Origin: Amylostereum areolatum | Taxonomy: Eukaryota; Basidiomycota; Agaricomycetes; Russulales; Stereaceae | DNA: 64,000 nucleotides | Direction: 5' to 3' | NCBI GenBank assembly: GCA_012932865.1 | Contig: SAXG01000008.1 | Span: forward strand, 310,001 to 374,000 | Shown: in pieces, positions 1 to 10,117 of the stretch | Layout of the letters: each line of letters starts with the position of its first letter | Position numbering within the stretch: position 1 is the stretch's first letter | Position numbers and translations under genes: made by a program | The notes under the pieces: model-generated | What the model was told of the DNA's origin: nothing | Seen by the model: the letters and a program-made list of their open reading frames with translations, nothing else | Database searches by the model: none

Positions 1-336
1 GAAGAGATCGGTGTAGGTGAGAGTTGAACGGAGAGCAGAAGAGAAGTGAAGTGAAGAGAAGAGAGGGTGAAGAGAACGGAGAGGGATTGTTGGGGCGATG
101 CTAAGCGGAGACTCGGAGTACGAAGGTCGGGGCGGTGATCCTGGGACTGGAAGACTAAGCACAGGATGCATTGTCCGACGCTCTTTTGAGGCTGACGGCG
201 GAGACAAGGAGGAGCGGAGGAGAGATCGACGGGGAGAACTGGTTGAGCGTCTGGCAAGTGCCGTCAAGGCGGGGAGGGGAGGTCCCACGTGGCTAATGGC
301 CCGGGCGAAAGAGTATAACGGCTGGCGAAGCTTTCG
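1..336. other. purine-rich upstream stretch
   Basis: The first ~95 bases are strongly GA-rich on the + strand (CT-rich on the other), resembling the pyrimidine-rich 5' untranslated or promoter sequence of a gene leaving the window to the left. An open frame at 98-340 has no recognisable domain and composition like untranslated DNA, so I do not call it a gene. The segment up to 336 also serves as the upstream region of the GID4 gene. Confidence 0.35.
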
Positions 337-1983
337 GTGACTGCCCTCTCGCCCTCCCCCATCCCGCCCGCCCCCCTCCGTTCACTCCCGCCACCTCCCG
401 ACGCCCGTCTCCCGCCCTCCCGCCCTCCCACCCTCTCGATGCCCTCAGAACATCTTCCACCTCAGCAACCTCCTCATCACCTCGATCTTTCCCCGCAACA
501 GGTCAAGCTCTGTTCCGGCTGTCATCACCCCCTTCCCCCCGACATAGACTTGGCCACTCTCTTCTTCTCCGACCCCGACCCCGTCTCCGACCCTTCTCCT
601 ATATGCCCACTCTGTCGTGAACGATCTCTCCAACGAACTCAACCCCAACTTCTGTCCCAACCCTGCGATCGTGGGCTCCGGCTCAACATCGACCACGCCC
701 TCCTCGACCCTCCCCTGCGTACTCCATTCCCCACTCACTTTCTTCCCTCGCCCCCCGAGGATCACCACGACCAGGCTACTTTCTTCCCCACTTTCTCACC
801 CACCCAGTACTCTGAGAATTCCGCATTCCCCTCTGCTACTGGCCAGGACGTTCAGACCCCCTCCACCGCCTCCAAGCGACCAACGTTGGTCATCGACCCC
901 ACTCCCTCTCCGTCTCCCTTTCCTCAATCCTACTTACCTTCCCCCGTATCTTCCATTCGAACACCGATACACCCCAACAAATTAACTCCACCCCTCCACG
1001 TTTCCGACCCCTTCATTGACATCTCCCGCATCCGCTCCCGCTCCCAAGGTCACCACTGTCTTTACCCTGGCGCATCTTTCCAGGGTACTCAGAAGAACGG
1101 ACGGAGCAGTTATGACGTGACTGTAACGATCGTCGTGCGTATCCGTTCTGATGTGCATATCGAACGCCTCGTGTCTGACTTCATTTTAGGACGTCGACTT
1201 TGCTTCGTCGTATCTGTGTGGATATCTGTGCATCCGCGGTCTCACCGAAGATTGGCCGGAACTCACCACTTACTTTGACGCGGAAATCATCGGCAGTCGA
1301 CACGGCTTTTTGACACGGAATTGGGGGGCAACCGAAGAAGAAGACATGGTTCATTGGTCACGTTTCCCCGCTTTCCGTCATGTCAAGAGCAAGCTCAAAA
1401 CTCCTCACCTGACCATGGACGGCGACTGTGGTGCGGTCTTTATGCGTTGGAAGGAGCGTTTCTTGGTCCCCGATCATCGCGTGCAAGACATAAACGGGGC
1501 TAGCTTTGCTGGTAGGTACAACGTCACCACCGCCTTTGTGCTTTCGATCGACCACTAAACGATCTTTGGTTATCGTCATCCAGGCTTTTACTACGTCTGC
1601 GTCGATTTCAATTCGCATCCGACCGCGCCTTCCTCTATGCGGCCGCCGGCCGCAACCCGGTCTCCTGTACGTGAACGCGTCGCCCTCGACGCTTCTACCC
1701 TACCCCCAAAGCCTGAGCCGACCACCCGACAAGCGCGGGTGCCGCTCTCGCGCGATGACGACTCCAAGACAAAGCGCTCCTCCTCCATCGGAGCTCGTAC
1801 CGCTCCCAACGTCGCCACCATGAGCGGTTTCTACTTCCACCAACACTCAGAACCGTGCGTTGCTTTTCGGTACACGGGACGATCGGGGTGTTGTTGATCC
1901 GTTTGCTCCTCCGGTTTAGATACCAACAGCTGTCGCTCAAGCACGTTCCGGACACCGTGAGCACAAGCTTCGAGTTTCGATGA
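337..1983 (+). CDS. GID4: GID4/Vid24-type substrate receptor of the GID/CTLH ubiquitin ligase
   Basis: Likely recognises N-terminal proline degrons and delivers gluconeogenic enzymes to the GID E3 ligase in the cytosol (known for the family). The first ~230 residues are a Pro/Ser-rich extension. The conserved beta-barrel follows: GASFQGTQKNGRSSYDVTV, then SYLCGYLCIRGLTEDWPELT, FDAEIIGSRHGFLTRNWGA, HWSRFPAF, VFMRWKERFLVPDHRVQDI, GASFAGFYYVCVDF and the family-typical tail GFYFHQHSEPYQQLSLKHV ending FEFR. Exons are 337-1134, 1190-1511, 1584-1854 and 1920-1983; all introns are GT-AG and frame-preserving. The start could instead be the ATG at 439, because 340-438 is pyrimidine-rich and proline-coding like a leader. 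An insert of about 60 residues between the barrel core and the last strand is longer than in yeast Vid24. The domain assignment is firm; the N-terminus is not. Confidence 0.9.
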
Positions 1984-2915
1984 GTTGTCGGGCCGTGCAA
2001 CGTTGGCGGCTATAAAACGGCGCCTCTGTGCGCGGTCCTTCAGGCTTCTTCGGCCCTCCCGCACCGCACCGGCACAGTCCGCTCATTCACTCCTCCCATA
2101 TCCGATCTCTTCTTCTCCCCTCCCCAAGATATCCGCCTCGTGGCTTTCCCAAGTTACGCGTGCACTCTCCCTTGCTAGCATAGTATTCCCTTCTCATCCT
2201 GCTTCTGTACTTTAGCCACCCCCCCTCCCCGCTTTCCTATGCGTTGTGTGCTCTGTTGTACCGATACCTTCACTACCCTCGGACTGACGATTCACGACGT
2301 TAAGGATTTGTTCCGTCTTGGAGGCCCGCCGAGGGAGATAGCTGGTCTCACTCAGGTCGGCGCTCCAGTGGCCCGTGGTCGCACACTGCTCCCGACAACG
2401 GCTCGGCGCTGGCGCGCGTGCAATCATTGACGGAACTTAGACCGCGTTGATACGATATCGGCAGTGCTGTATTTTGCCTTACTGTAAACCTACTCGTCAA
2501 GATGTACAGTACTACATGTGTATTTGTGCAAAGTAAACGGGATGGGCGCGTCGCACCGATATTCTGCCTTTTACTTGCAAGATTATGTATTTATCTGTGC
2601 CAAATTTCCAACTCAAGTTCTTTGCTCTGGGATTGCTCTTGGAAGCCAATCCGTACTACGCAGGCGCGAATCCCACTAGCCGGTCAGGCGACGTTACGGT
2701 ATGTATCATCCATGACAAGCTGCGACACGGGTGCGGTTGTCCCGTTTTCACAAGCTCTATTCGTCGGTTCAGCGTATGTCTATCAACGGAGGCTTATAAG
2801 TGGGCCTCCACCGTGACCCCCGAGTCCAAACGCCCCTTGCGCTCCACGTTGCACGGTCGCTTTCTTGAACTATCGCCTGCTGCCACTCTAGGTCTTGGAC
2901 TCTGGTATTCACAGC
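1984..2915. other. intergenic region between GID4 and the monooxygenase
   Basis: About 930 bases without a convincing coding segment. A CT-rich stretch lies at 2045-2235. Short open frames exist on both strands, but none shows a domain, splice context or protein-like composition. It probably holds the GID4 3' end and the promoter of the monooxygenase at 2916. Confidence 0.5.
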
Positions 2916-5283
2916 ATGGCCGACTCGAAGAATGCGGAACGCGTGCAGGTTCTGATCATCGGCGCGGGGTGAGTTTCGCTATTTCCGCTGGGTACGTTCA
3001 GTGACCTGAACCGAGAACCAATGGGGACAGGTTGGGAGGCATCTCGGCGGGACTGACATTGAAGAAACAACTGGGGTGCGAGGATTTCATGGTAGGTGAT
3101 GCGCTGCTCCGTGCGTGTGCGTCAGTATTGATCTCCGGTGGGGTGAAGATATGCGAGAAGGCTTCAGCCGTTGGCGGGACGTGGAGGGTGGGTTTCTATT
3201 TCTTTACATAGCTGTGATGCGAAGACAGGAAGCTCATGTTCCGCTCGCTGTCCGCAGGACAACACCTACCCGGTACGCTATCTCCTTCCCCGAGTTCCCC
3301 CCTGATCCCCAGAAGAGCGCGCCACCGACTCGGTCCATGTTTCTTGCGTTTTCTTCCAGGGATGCGGTTCGGACAACCCCGCGCATTGGTACTCTCTGTC
3401 GACCGAGCCCAACCCGAACTGGACGTCGTACTACGTTTCGCAGCCGGAGACTCGCGCGTATTGGCAAGGGATATGGGACCAGTACCACCTCGACGTGCAC
3501 ACCAAGTTCAACACGGAGGTCGTCCTTGCCGCGTGGGACGATGACGCGCAGGTGTACCATGTTACGCTGGAGGACGTGATCGAGAAACGGCAGCGGGTGG
3601 TGGATGCGAAGGTGGTGTGGTGGGCCGCGGGAGGCTTTCATGCACCCTTTTTCCCGGAGGATGTGAAAGGGGTAAAGGAGTTTAAGGGAGAGGTATGGCA
3701 TTCGGCGAGGTGGAGGCATGATGTCGACCTCAAGGGGAAGAGGGTAGGCGTCATTGGGAACGGGTGTTCTGGGTCGGTATCATCTCTGTGTTTTTTTTCT
3801 GGCTAGGGTGCGTTGCTGACGAGTGCGGCTGGGCCTTTCCCTTTCAGCGCCCAATTGATTCCTCCGATCTCAGAAGACCCCTCGGTCCAAGTCACGAACT
3901 TTGTGAGGAGCCCACAGTGGTACGTTCCGAGGGTGAGTGTTGCATATATATAATATTTAGAGACGTTCCTTTTGACCTCTATATTTTTAGCTGCGTTTCA
4001 ATTACAAGCCCTGGCAGAAATGGGTCTTCGCCCACGTTCCCCTCGCTATGAAACTCTATCGGGCACTTATCGTAGGCGAGGTAAGCGGCATCTTTAGGTG
4101 GGAAGACGGGCTTAGTTTGACCGGGCTTTGTAGGCCGACTTGTCGTGGCTTGCGTTTAAGGACACGGAATCATTTGGCCATAGGATCGCGGTCGAAGTAC
4201 GTCCTCGCGGTGGGAATGTGTTCGGCGCGAGGCTTGACACGGGCTTCGTAGAACATGACCGCATATATCAAGAGGAAAGCTCCCGAGGCATACCATGACG
4301 CGCTCGTACCCAAGTATCGTGAGTATCGCCCGTGGATATTAGCCCGGTTGGGAGTTCATTGTGCGATCTAGCTCCTGGATGCAAACGCGTGATCGTCGAT
4401 CCGTCCTACTTATCATCTTTGCACAGGCCGAATGTGGACCTGAACTGGACGACGATCGACTGCGTCGTGGAGGATGGGTTAAAGCTGACCACGGGCGAGG
4501 TCGTGCCTTTGGACGTCATCATCTTCGCCACGGGGTTTGGCTTGTGAGTGGCGATCAACGGTAGGAGGGGCGTTTGCTGACGAGTGAATGACAGGCTTCC
4601 CCCGCGGCTTGTGATCAAAGGACGAAAGGGACAGACGCTGAAGGAGTACTACGAGAGCGTGGGTGGGCCGTTGGCGTATCTGGGAATGACGGTCCCCGAC
4701 TTTCCGAATTTCTTCATGTGCCTGGGTATGTTCAGAGCCGCATTTGGAGATCGGGAGCTGAACGTGTGTTGGTGCAGGACCGAACACGGCCGGAGGACAC
4801 GCCTCGGTGATTTTCAACGAGGAGGTGCAGGTGAGAAACAAAGTTCCCAGCGTGGCCACAGTCTCGATGGCTGACGGAGGCGTGGGGTAGATTAACCACG
4901 CGCTGCAGCTGATGAAGCCGCTTCTGGAAGGCAAGGTGCAGTCGTTCGCGGTGCGCGAGGAGGTGTGCGCGAAGTACAACGCGTGGCTGCAAAACCGGCT
5001 GGCGCGATCTGTGTGGAACTTCTGTCAGTCGTACTACCGCGGACGGAGCTCAGACGGGAGGAACTTTGCGACATTCCCCGGACCTGTGATGCTGTTCTGG
5101 TGGTTGGGCCGAAAGGCCAAGTTTGAGGAATACGAGATGGTCGGCGGGGAGAGGTTTGCGAGGGAGAGACGGGTGAAGAAGTGGGTGGGATGGGTGACGA
5201 TCTCGGCGGTGTTGGCGGGGGTGGTGAGCGGACGGTGTACGTCGTTGCAGTCGGTGTGGAAGACGATGGTGGACTGGCAGTAA
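2916..5283 (+). CDS. flavin-containing / Baeyer-Villiger-like monooxygenase
   Basis: Predicted FAD- and NADPH-dependent monooxygenase acting on a small organic substrate (substrate unknown). Exon 1 (2916-2968) gives QVLIIGAG, completed by LGGISAGL after the first intron: the FAD Rossmann motif. Next come SAVGGTWRDNTYPGCGSD and YSLSTEPNPNW, typical of the family, and the fingerprint FKGEVWHSARW, which fits FxGxxxHxxxW. The NADPH-site motif is KRVGVIGNGCSG. The C-terminal half has VDPSYLSSLHRPNVDL, VIIFATGFGL, LGPNTAGGHASV and a likely membrane helix near the end (VGWVTISAVLAGVVSG). The gene holds about ten short introns. Because the residue after the fingerprint Trp is Arg rather than Pro/Asp, I cannot decide between the strict BVMO and FMO classes. 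It runs in the same direction as the kinase 205 bases downstream; there is no sign of co-function. Confidence 0.88.
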
Positions 5284-5488
5284 TAGATAAAATAAATATT
5301 TATTGAAAGAGACGATAAGAGGGGCGCGGGCGGGGATAGCCGAAAGGGGAAGAGAGAGGCGGGCGCGTGGAAGAAAGCGGAGAGCGGTTCAGTCTCGAGT
5401 TGTGTTCTCTGCTCAGCGCTTGCCACCGCTTGGGTCGTCCATCCTCTCCCTTGGCCTAAGCGGCCATCCCATATTCTCCTCTCGAGCC

Positions 5489-7470
5489 ATGTCCTCCCAC
5501 ACCCACACCTCAACTTCTACCGCTAACATCGTCGGCGTTCACTACCGCGTCGGCAAGAAGATCGGCGAGGGTTCCTTTGGCGTCATCTTCGAGGGCATGT
5601 CTCCACCCCAATACTCCCCCCTACTCCCCCCTGCTCACCTCGGCATCATCTACAGGAACCAACTTGCTCAACTCACAAAGCGTTGCTATCAAATTCGTGC
5701 GTATCCGTCCACATGTCCCCGTTCCGCTCGCCCTCCGCTTACCCACCTCTCGCCTACTCCTTGCAGGAACCTCGAAAAGCTGAGGCGCCTCAGCTTCGCG
5801 ATGAGTGTCGCTCGTATCGTATCCTGGCAGGGTGTGGTGCGTTCATCCTTCGAGTCTCTTTCGTTGGGCACAGGTCGCTTACGGACGACCGCAGCCGGCA
5901 TTCCACAAATATACCACTTCGGTCAGGAGGGTTTGCACAACATCCTCGTCATCGACCTCCTCGGACCTAGTCTCGAAGATCTCTTCGACATGTGCGGCCG
6001 CAAATTCTCTATCAAGACCGTTTGCATGGCCGCAAAACAGATGGTGCGTTCCCCTTCCCGCCCGCGCCTTCCCTACCCACTCCATTCACTCCGCGCCCTA
6101 TTCTAGCTTTCCCGTGTGCAGACCATCCACGAAAAGAACCTCATCTACCGCGACATCAAGCCCGATAACTTCCTCGTCGGTCGCCCCGGGACCAAGAACG
6201 CGAACGGTACGTAGGATGCGTCGATATCACCGCAGCCGCGTTTGACCCTTGCCTGTGCGCCACAGTGGTCCATGTCGTCGACTTTGGTATGGCAAAACAA
6301 TATCGAGATCCCAAGACGAAGCAGCACATACCCTATCGCGAACGCAAGAGCTTGAGCGGGACCGCGCGGTACATGAGCATCAACACCCATCTCGGCCGAG
6401 GTACGTTCGCTTACTTCCTTCGCGCCTGTTCGCGCGTCCGACGTTAGTCTGATGATCGATGGCATCGTCTGACAGAACAATCAAGAAGGGACGATCTTGA
6501 ATCGCTCGGGCACGTTTTCATGTACTTCCTCCGCGGCAGCCTCCCTTGGCAAGGCCTCAAGGCAGCGACGAACAAGCAGAAGTACGAGAAGATTGGGGAG
6601 AAGAAGCAGACGACAGCCATCAAGGAGCTCTGCGAGGGCTTCCCAGGTGCGTTGCTTAATTCGAACGACGTTGCCGGCAATAGCGCTGATTCCGCCGCCG
6701 TAGAGGAGTTTGGCATTTATCTGAACTACGTCCGGAAACTTGGCTTTGAGGAAACGCCTGACTATGATTTCTTGCGGGAACTGTTCTCGAAGGTCATGAA
6801 GAATAACAACGACGTGGACGACCAGGTGTATGATTGGAATCTGCTCAATAGTGCGTGGCCCTTCGGTTTATGCACTATGTCTATATTTACCTCAACCTAC
6901 AGATGGACGGGGTTGGGACGCGCCAGCGGTGAGCGGTCTCCTTGTGCGGCTAGGAGCTCCTCTGATAAAATTTCTTTAGATGTTGACTCCTGTACCGAAC
7001 TCAGCCACACCGCCAACAGGAGACCGTCGGAAAGACCTGCAACGGCGCGAATCCGAACGACGACGAAATCAAGTAAGTGTACAAAACCCGATTGCTCGTC
7101 TCTTGGTCCAACTAAAATCAGAGCAAGGTGCCCGCTGCCCTCAGCCCCCGGTGGACAGATCACACCACTATCTGCTGCAGCTCACGTCAACGTCCCGGTA
7201 TCGGCGAACGCTCGCAACGGTGCCCACCCATACGCGTCGGGCGGTTACGAGTACGGTCCCAATGGCGAGGCAGGCGGAGACATGTACAGTTCGCAGGCCT
7301 ACGGGCGCGCATCCCCCATGGTGTCGAGCGCGGCACCGCCCGCGGTGAGCACCGTGCGCGCGAGAGCAGGCGAAGTCGGAATGGGTAATGACCAGGACAT
7401 TGGGCAGGACGGCGAGCATCCGCGGCCGAGCAATTCGCTCTGGAATATCCTCACGTGTCGGTGCGGTTGA
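5489..7470 (+). CDS. casein kinase 1, YCK (plasma-membrane) type
   Basis: Ser/Thr protein kinase. The glycine loop is [13 protein letters not shown], the VAIK lysine strand is followed by [13 protein letters not shown], the catalytic loop is [22 protein letters not shown] replaces the usual DFG context, and [18 protein letters not shown] plus SLPWQGLKA mark the CK1 family. A Ser/Thr/Arg-rich tail follows and ends [11 protein letters not shown]. The two terminal cysteines suggest palmitoylation and membrane anchoring, as known for yeast Yck1/2. Introns are numerous and short. The first (5595-5655) has a GC donor (GCATGT) and an AG acceptor; with it the protein reads [16 protein letters not shown] exactly as in relatives. 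The start at 5489 is the first ATG in a favourable context before the kinase domain. Confidence in the family is very high; the spliced C-terminal tail is less sure. Confidence 0.93.
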
Positions 7471-8366
7471 CGCGTGCGCTCCGTCGCTCAGGTTCTCCGC
7501 CTCTCTTACGACCACCACGACGGTTCCTTTTCGGTTGGATTTTTTTGTTCGTTCTCGTCGGACCCGCACGTTCGTCTCGTCTCGGCTCACGACATGGCTC
7601 ACTCACGCATGTTCTCGTCTTTTTTGTCATTCACCACCCCCTCGTCGTCGTCGTGGGGCGCGGCGACGTCGTTCCTACCCTAGTCTATCTCCTACACTAC
7701 CCCGTCGCTCTTTCATCGCTACCCGCATACGCTTTCATTCTCCGTGGTCTCGCATGCGGCCGTTTTCTCCCGCCCCTGTTTTCCCTTATTTCCTAGATAC
7801 CCACAGATTTGTCTAATTGGTCGGTACGGTACATATGCACACTCTTTAGGATCAATCCGATGCCCAGGGGGGTTGGCTTAGTCTCAGAACGTGGAGTGCT
7901 CACTCCAGCTGGATTCCGAGGAAGATTGCGACCGAAGATTCTGTTTCGATTGTGGAGTAAGGTGCAGTACCAGACTATGCAAATAAGGCTACGGAGGAAC
8001 GGTGGAGAATGCCCGTTCATGTTCTGGCTAAGTAGGTATAAGTGACGAGAGCGATACACGAAAGCAAGGTGACAGCGATGTACAGGGGGCAATGCAGAGT
8101 ATCAGCGATACAGGAGTTGGGAGGATGCAGAGCGAGGGCAGGACATAGACAAGTTCGTGAACGAGGGGTAGAACGGGAGACGCCAATGTTGAACGCAGGT
8201 GTAAAAAAAAGCAGGTGGAGGCCGGCAGAAGTAGATCGAAGGGGAGTAGATGTACACAGAGGGTATTGAAGCCAAGAAAGGGTGAAGGTTCCACACCAAG
8301 ATTACATTTGTTCATTTGTTCACGGTTGCCCAGGAGGAACAGCCACGGTCCTTCGCCGTTTGGGGC
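7471..8366. other. 3' intergenic region between convergent genes
   Basis: About 900 bases between the stop of CK1 (+) and the stop of the JmjC gene (-). It contains a T- and C-rich stretch at 7500-7790, probably the CK1 3' untranslated region. The rest shows only short open frames without domains. I see no RNA gene or repeat here. Confidence 0.5.
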
Positions 8367-10082
8367 CTATAAGGCGAGATAAGAGACCGCAGAAACAGGA
8401 AGAGCAATGGAAGAGGTACCGTATCCCGATGAACGCTCGGTCCACTGTCCAGCAGCATAGGCCGCGGCAGGGTCGGCGTCCGCAGACGGCCCGTAGCGTT
8501 GGTATATCTCTCGATGGTCTTCCGGGTGCGACGGCCCCAGGTCCGCATAATGCTCGTGGCTGGGACGCAGCGGCGCCTGAGCGTAGTCGGCGGGGTAAGG
8601 CGGATGTTCACGTTCAGGCGCTGGCGCGGGGTACGCGTGCGCAGAGGGACCGGGGTAGGACTGACCCGCAGATGCGACGGCTGTGATGAGGCAGTTGGAG
8701 GATCAGCCATCTGTTCTCCTTCTGCACACGTGGCGTGATGACGCGGAATACGATTCCGTGGTGCTTACCGTTTGTGTGCTCATTGTAGTAGCCTGGGTAG
8801 TGTTCGGCCGAGTAGCCCTGAGGGTGGCTGTAGTTGCGGGAGGCGTGAGGGTAATTGGGCCTCGCCCCCCCTCCACGTCCGCGACCACGAATAGTATTCC
8901 CTCGTCCACGGTTGTTGTAGTAGTTGTTATTGTGGTTATTGTTGTAGCTGTAGTTGCCGTGGTTGTTGAAGTACGGTCGCTGGCGGAATTGGCCCTAAAA
9001 GGACGAATCCATCAGACGGCGCCGGAAGATACAGATGTATTGGCGCGCTTACATTGGGTGGCTGGCGATAGTGCGGTCGCGCAGACTGGCCTTGAGGTGG
9101 CTGCTCGAAGGGTTCGCTGTCTGTGGCAAGACGGTCGGAGAGGCGACGCTTGAGAGGCGACTGCTCGTTCTCGACGGTGGAAGCGTACTCTGCGTTGTAC
9201 TCCCAGCGTTGGTCCTGATCCCGTGCAACGCTCCCCGAAGGTGGGACCGGCGACTTTGCACCCTCGCCGTCGAAAGTGGATTGTTTTTCGTCTTGGATGA
9301 GCGGTGTGCGGGGGGAGACGTCTTCAGAAGGCGTACTGCTGGTTGGAACCGAGGCGATCCAGTACGAGCTGCTGTGTTTCCTGCAATGTGTGCAGCTGAT
9401 CCACGATGTCCTGTACTGTGTCGCATAGAAACGCCACGTCCCGCCGAAGGTCCTTGTTGAGCACGTCGATGTCGTGCCGCGTCTCGTCAACCTTCTTAAT
9501 CAAGTCCTTGGTGGAAGTTTCGACGGCCTTGGTAAGGACGTTCATATCGCGTTGCGTGTTCACGTCCAGTCGCATAATGTGTGTCTTGAGATCGTTGAGC
9601 TCTTTGGACACGCCTGTATGAAGTGGCGCGGGGGGCTCGGGGGCGTCGGGGACGGATTTGGCGGCGATGGGGTGGGCGACGGTGGGTGGCCCTACTTTGT
9701 CATCGCGGGCTGATTCGCGACGCTGGTCGCCAGTGGAGCGTCGGGAGGGAACACGGGGATGGTTATCGAAGGGTTTGGGAGGGTGCTGAGGGTGGGCCAC
9801 ATGCGATCGGTCAGCGACATGGTAGTGCGACGACATTGTATGGTCCCGCACCTTTGTCTTCTTGTCGGGGACCATAACACCATCGAATTGCATCCTGCTC
9901 GAGCGTCGATGCTTGACGGGGGGTTCTACGGGTGCCGCCATATCGGATTGAGAGGGCTTGACGCGAGCGTTGGCTCGAGTGGTGACTGGGGGGCGATAAG
10001 AGGATATCGTACGGAAAAAGGTGAGAGAGAGCAGACCGGCTAAGGTTGTCATGGCAGTTGCTGGCGCTGGCGTTGGAGGTGG

Positions 10083-10117
<35 letters not shown>

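Noticed and set aside
98..340. 80-codon frame upstream of GID4
   Set aside because: The composition follows the purine-rich DNA; there is no domain and no splice link to GID4.
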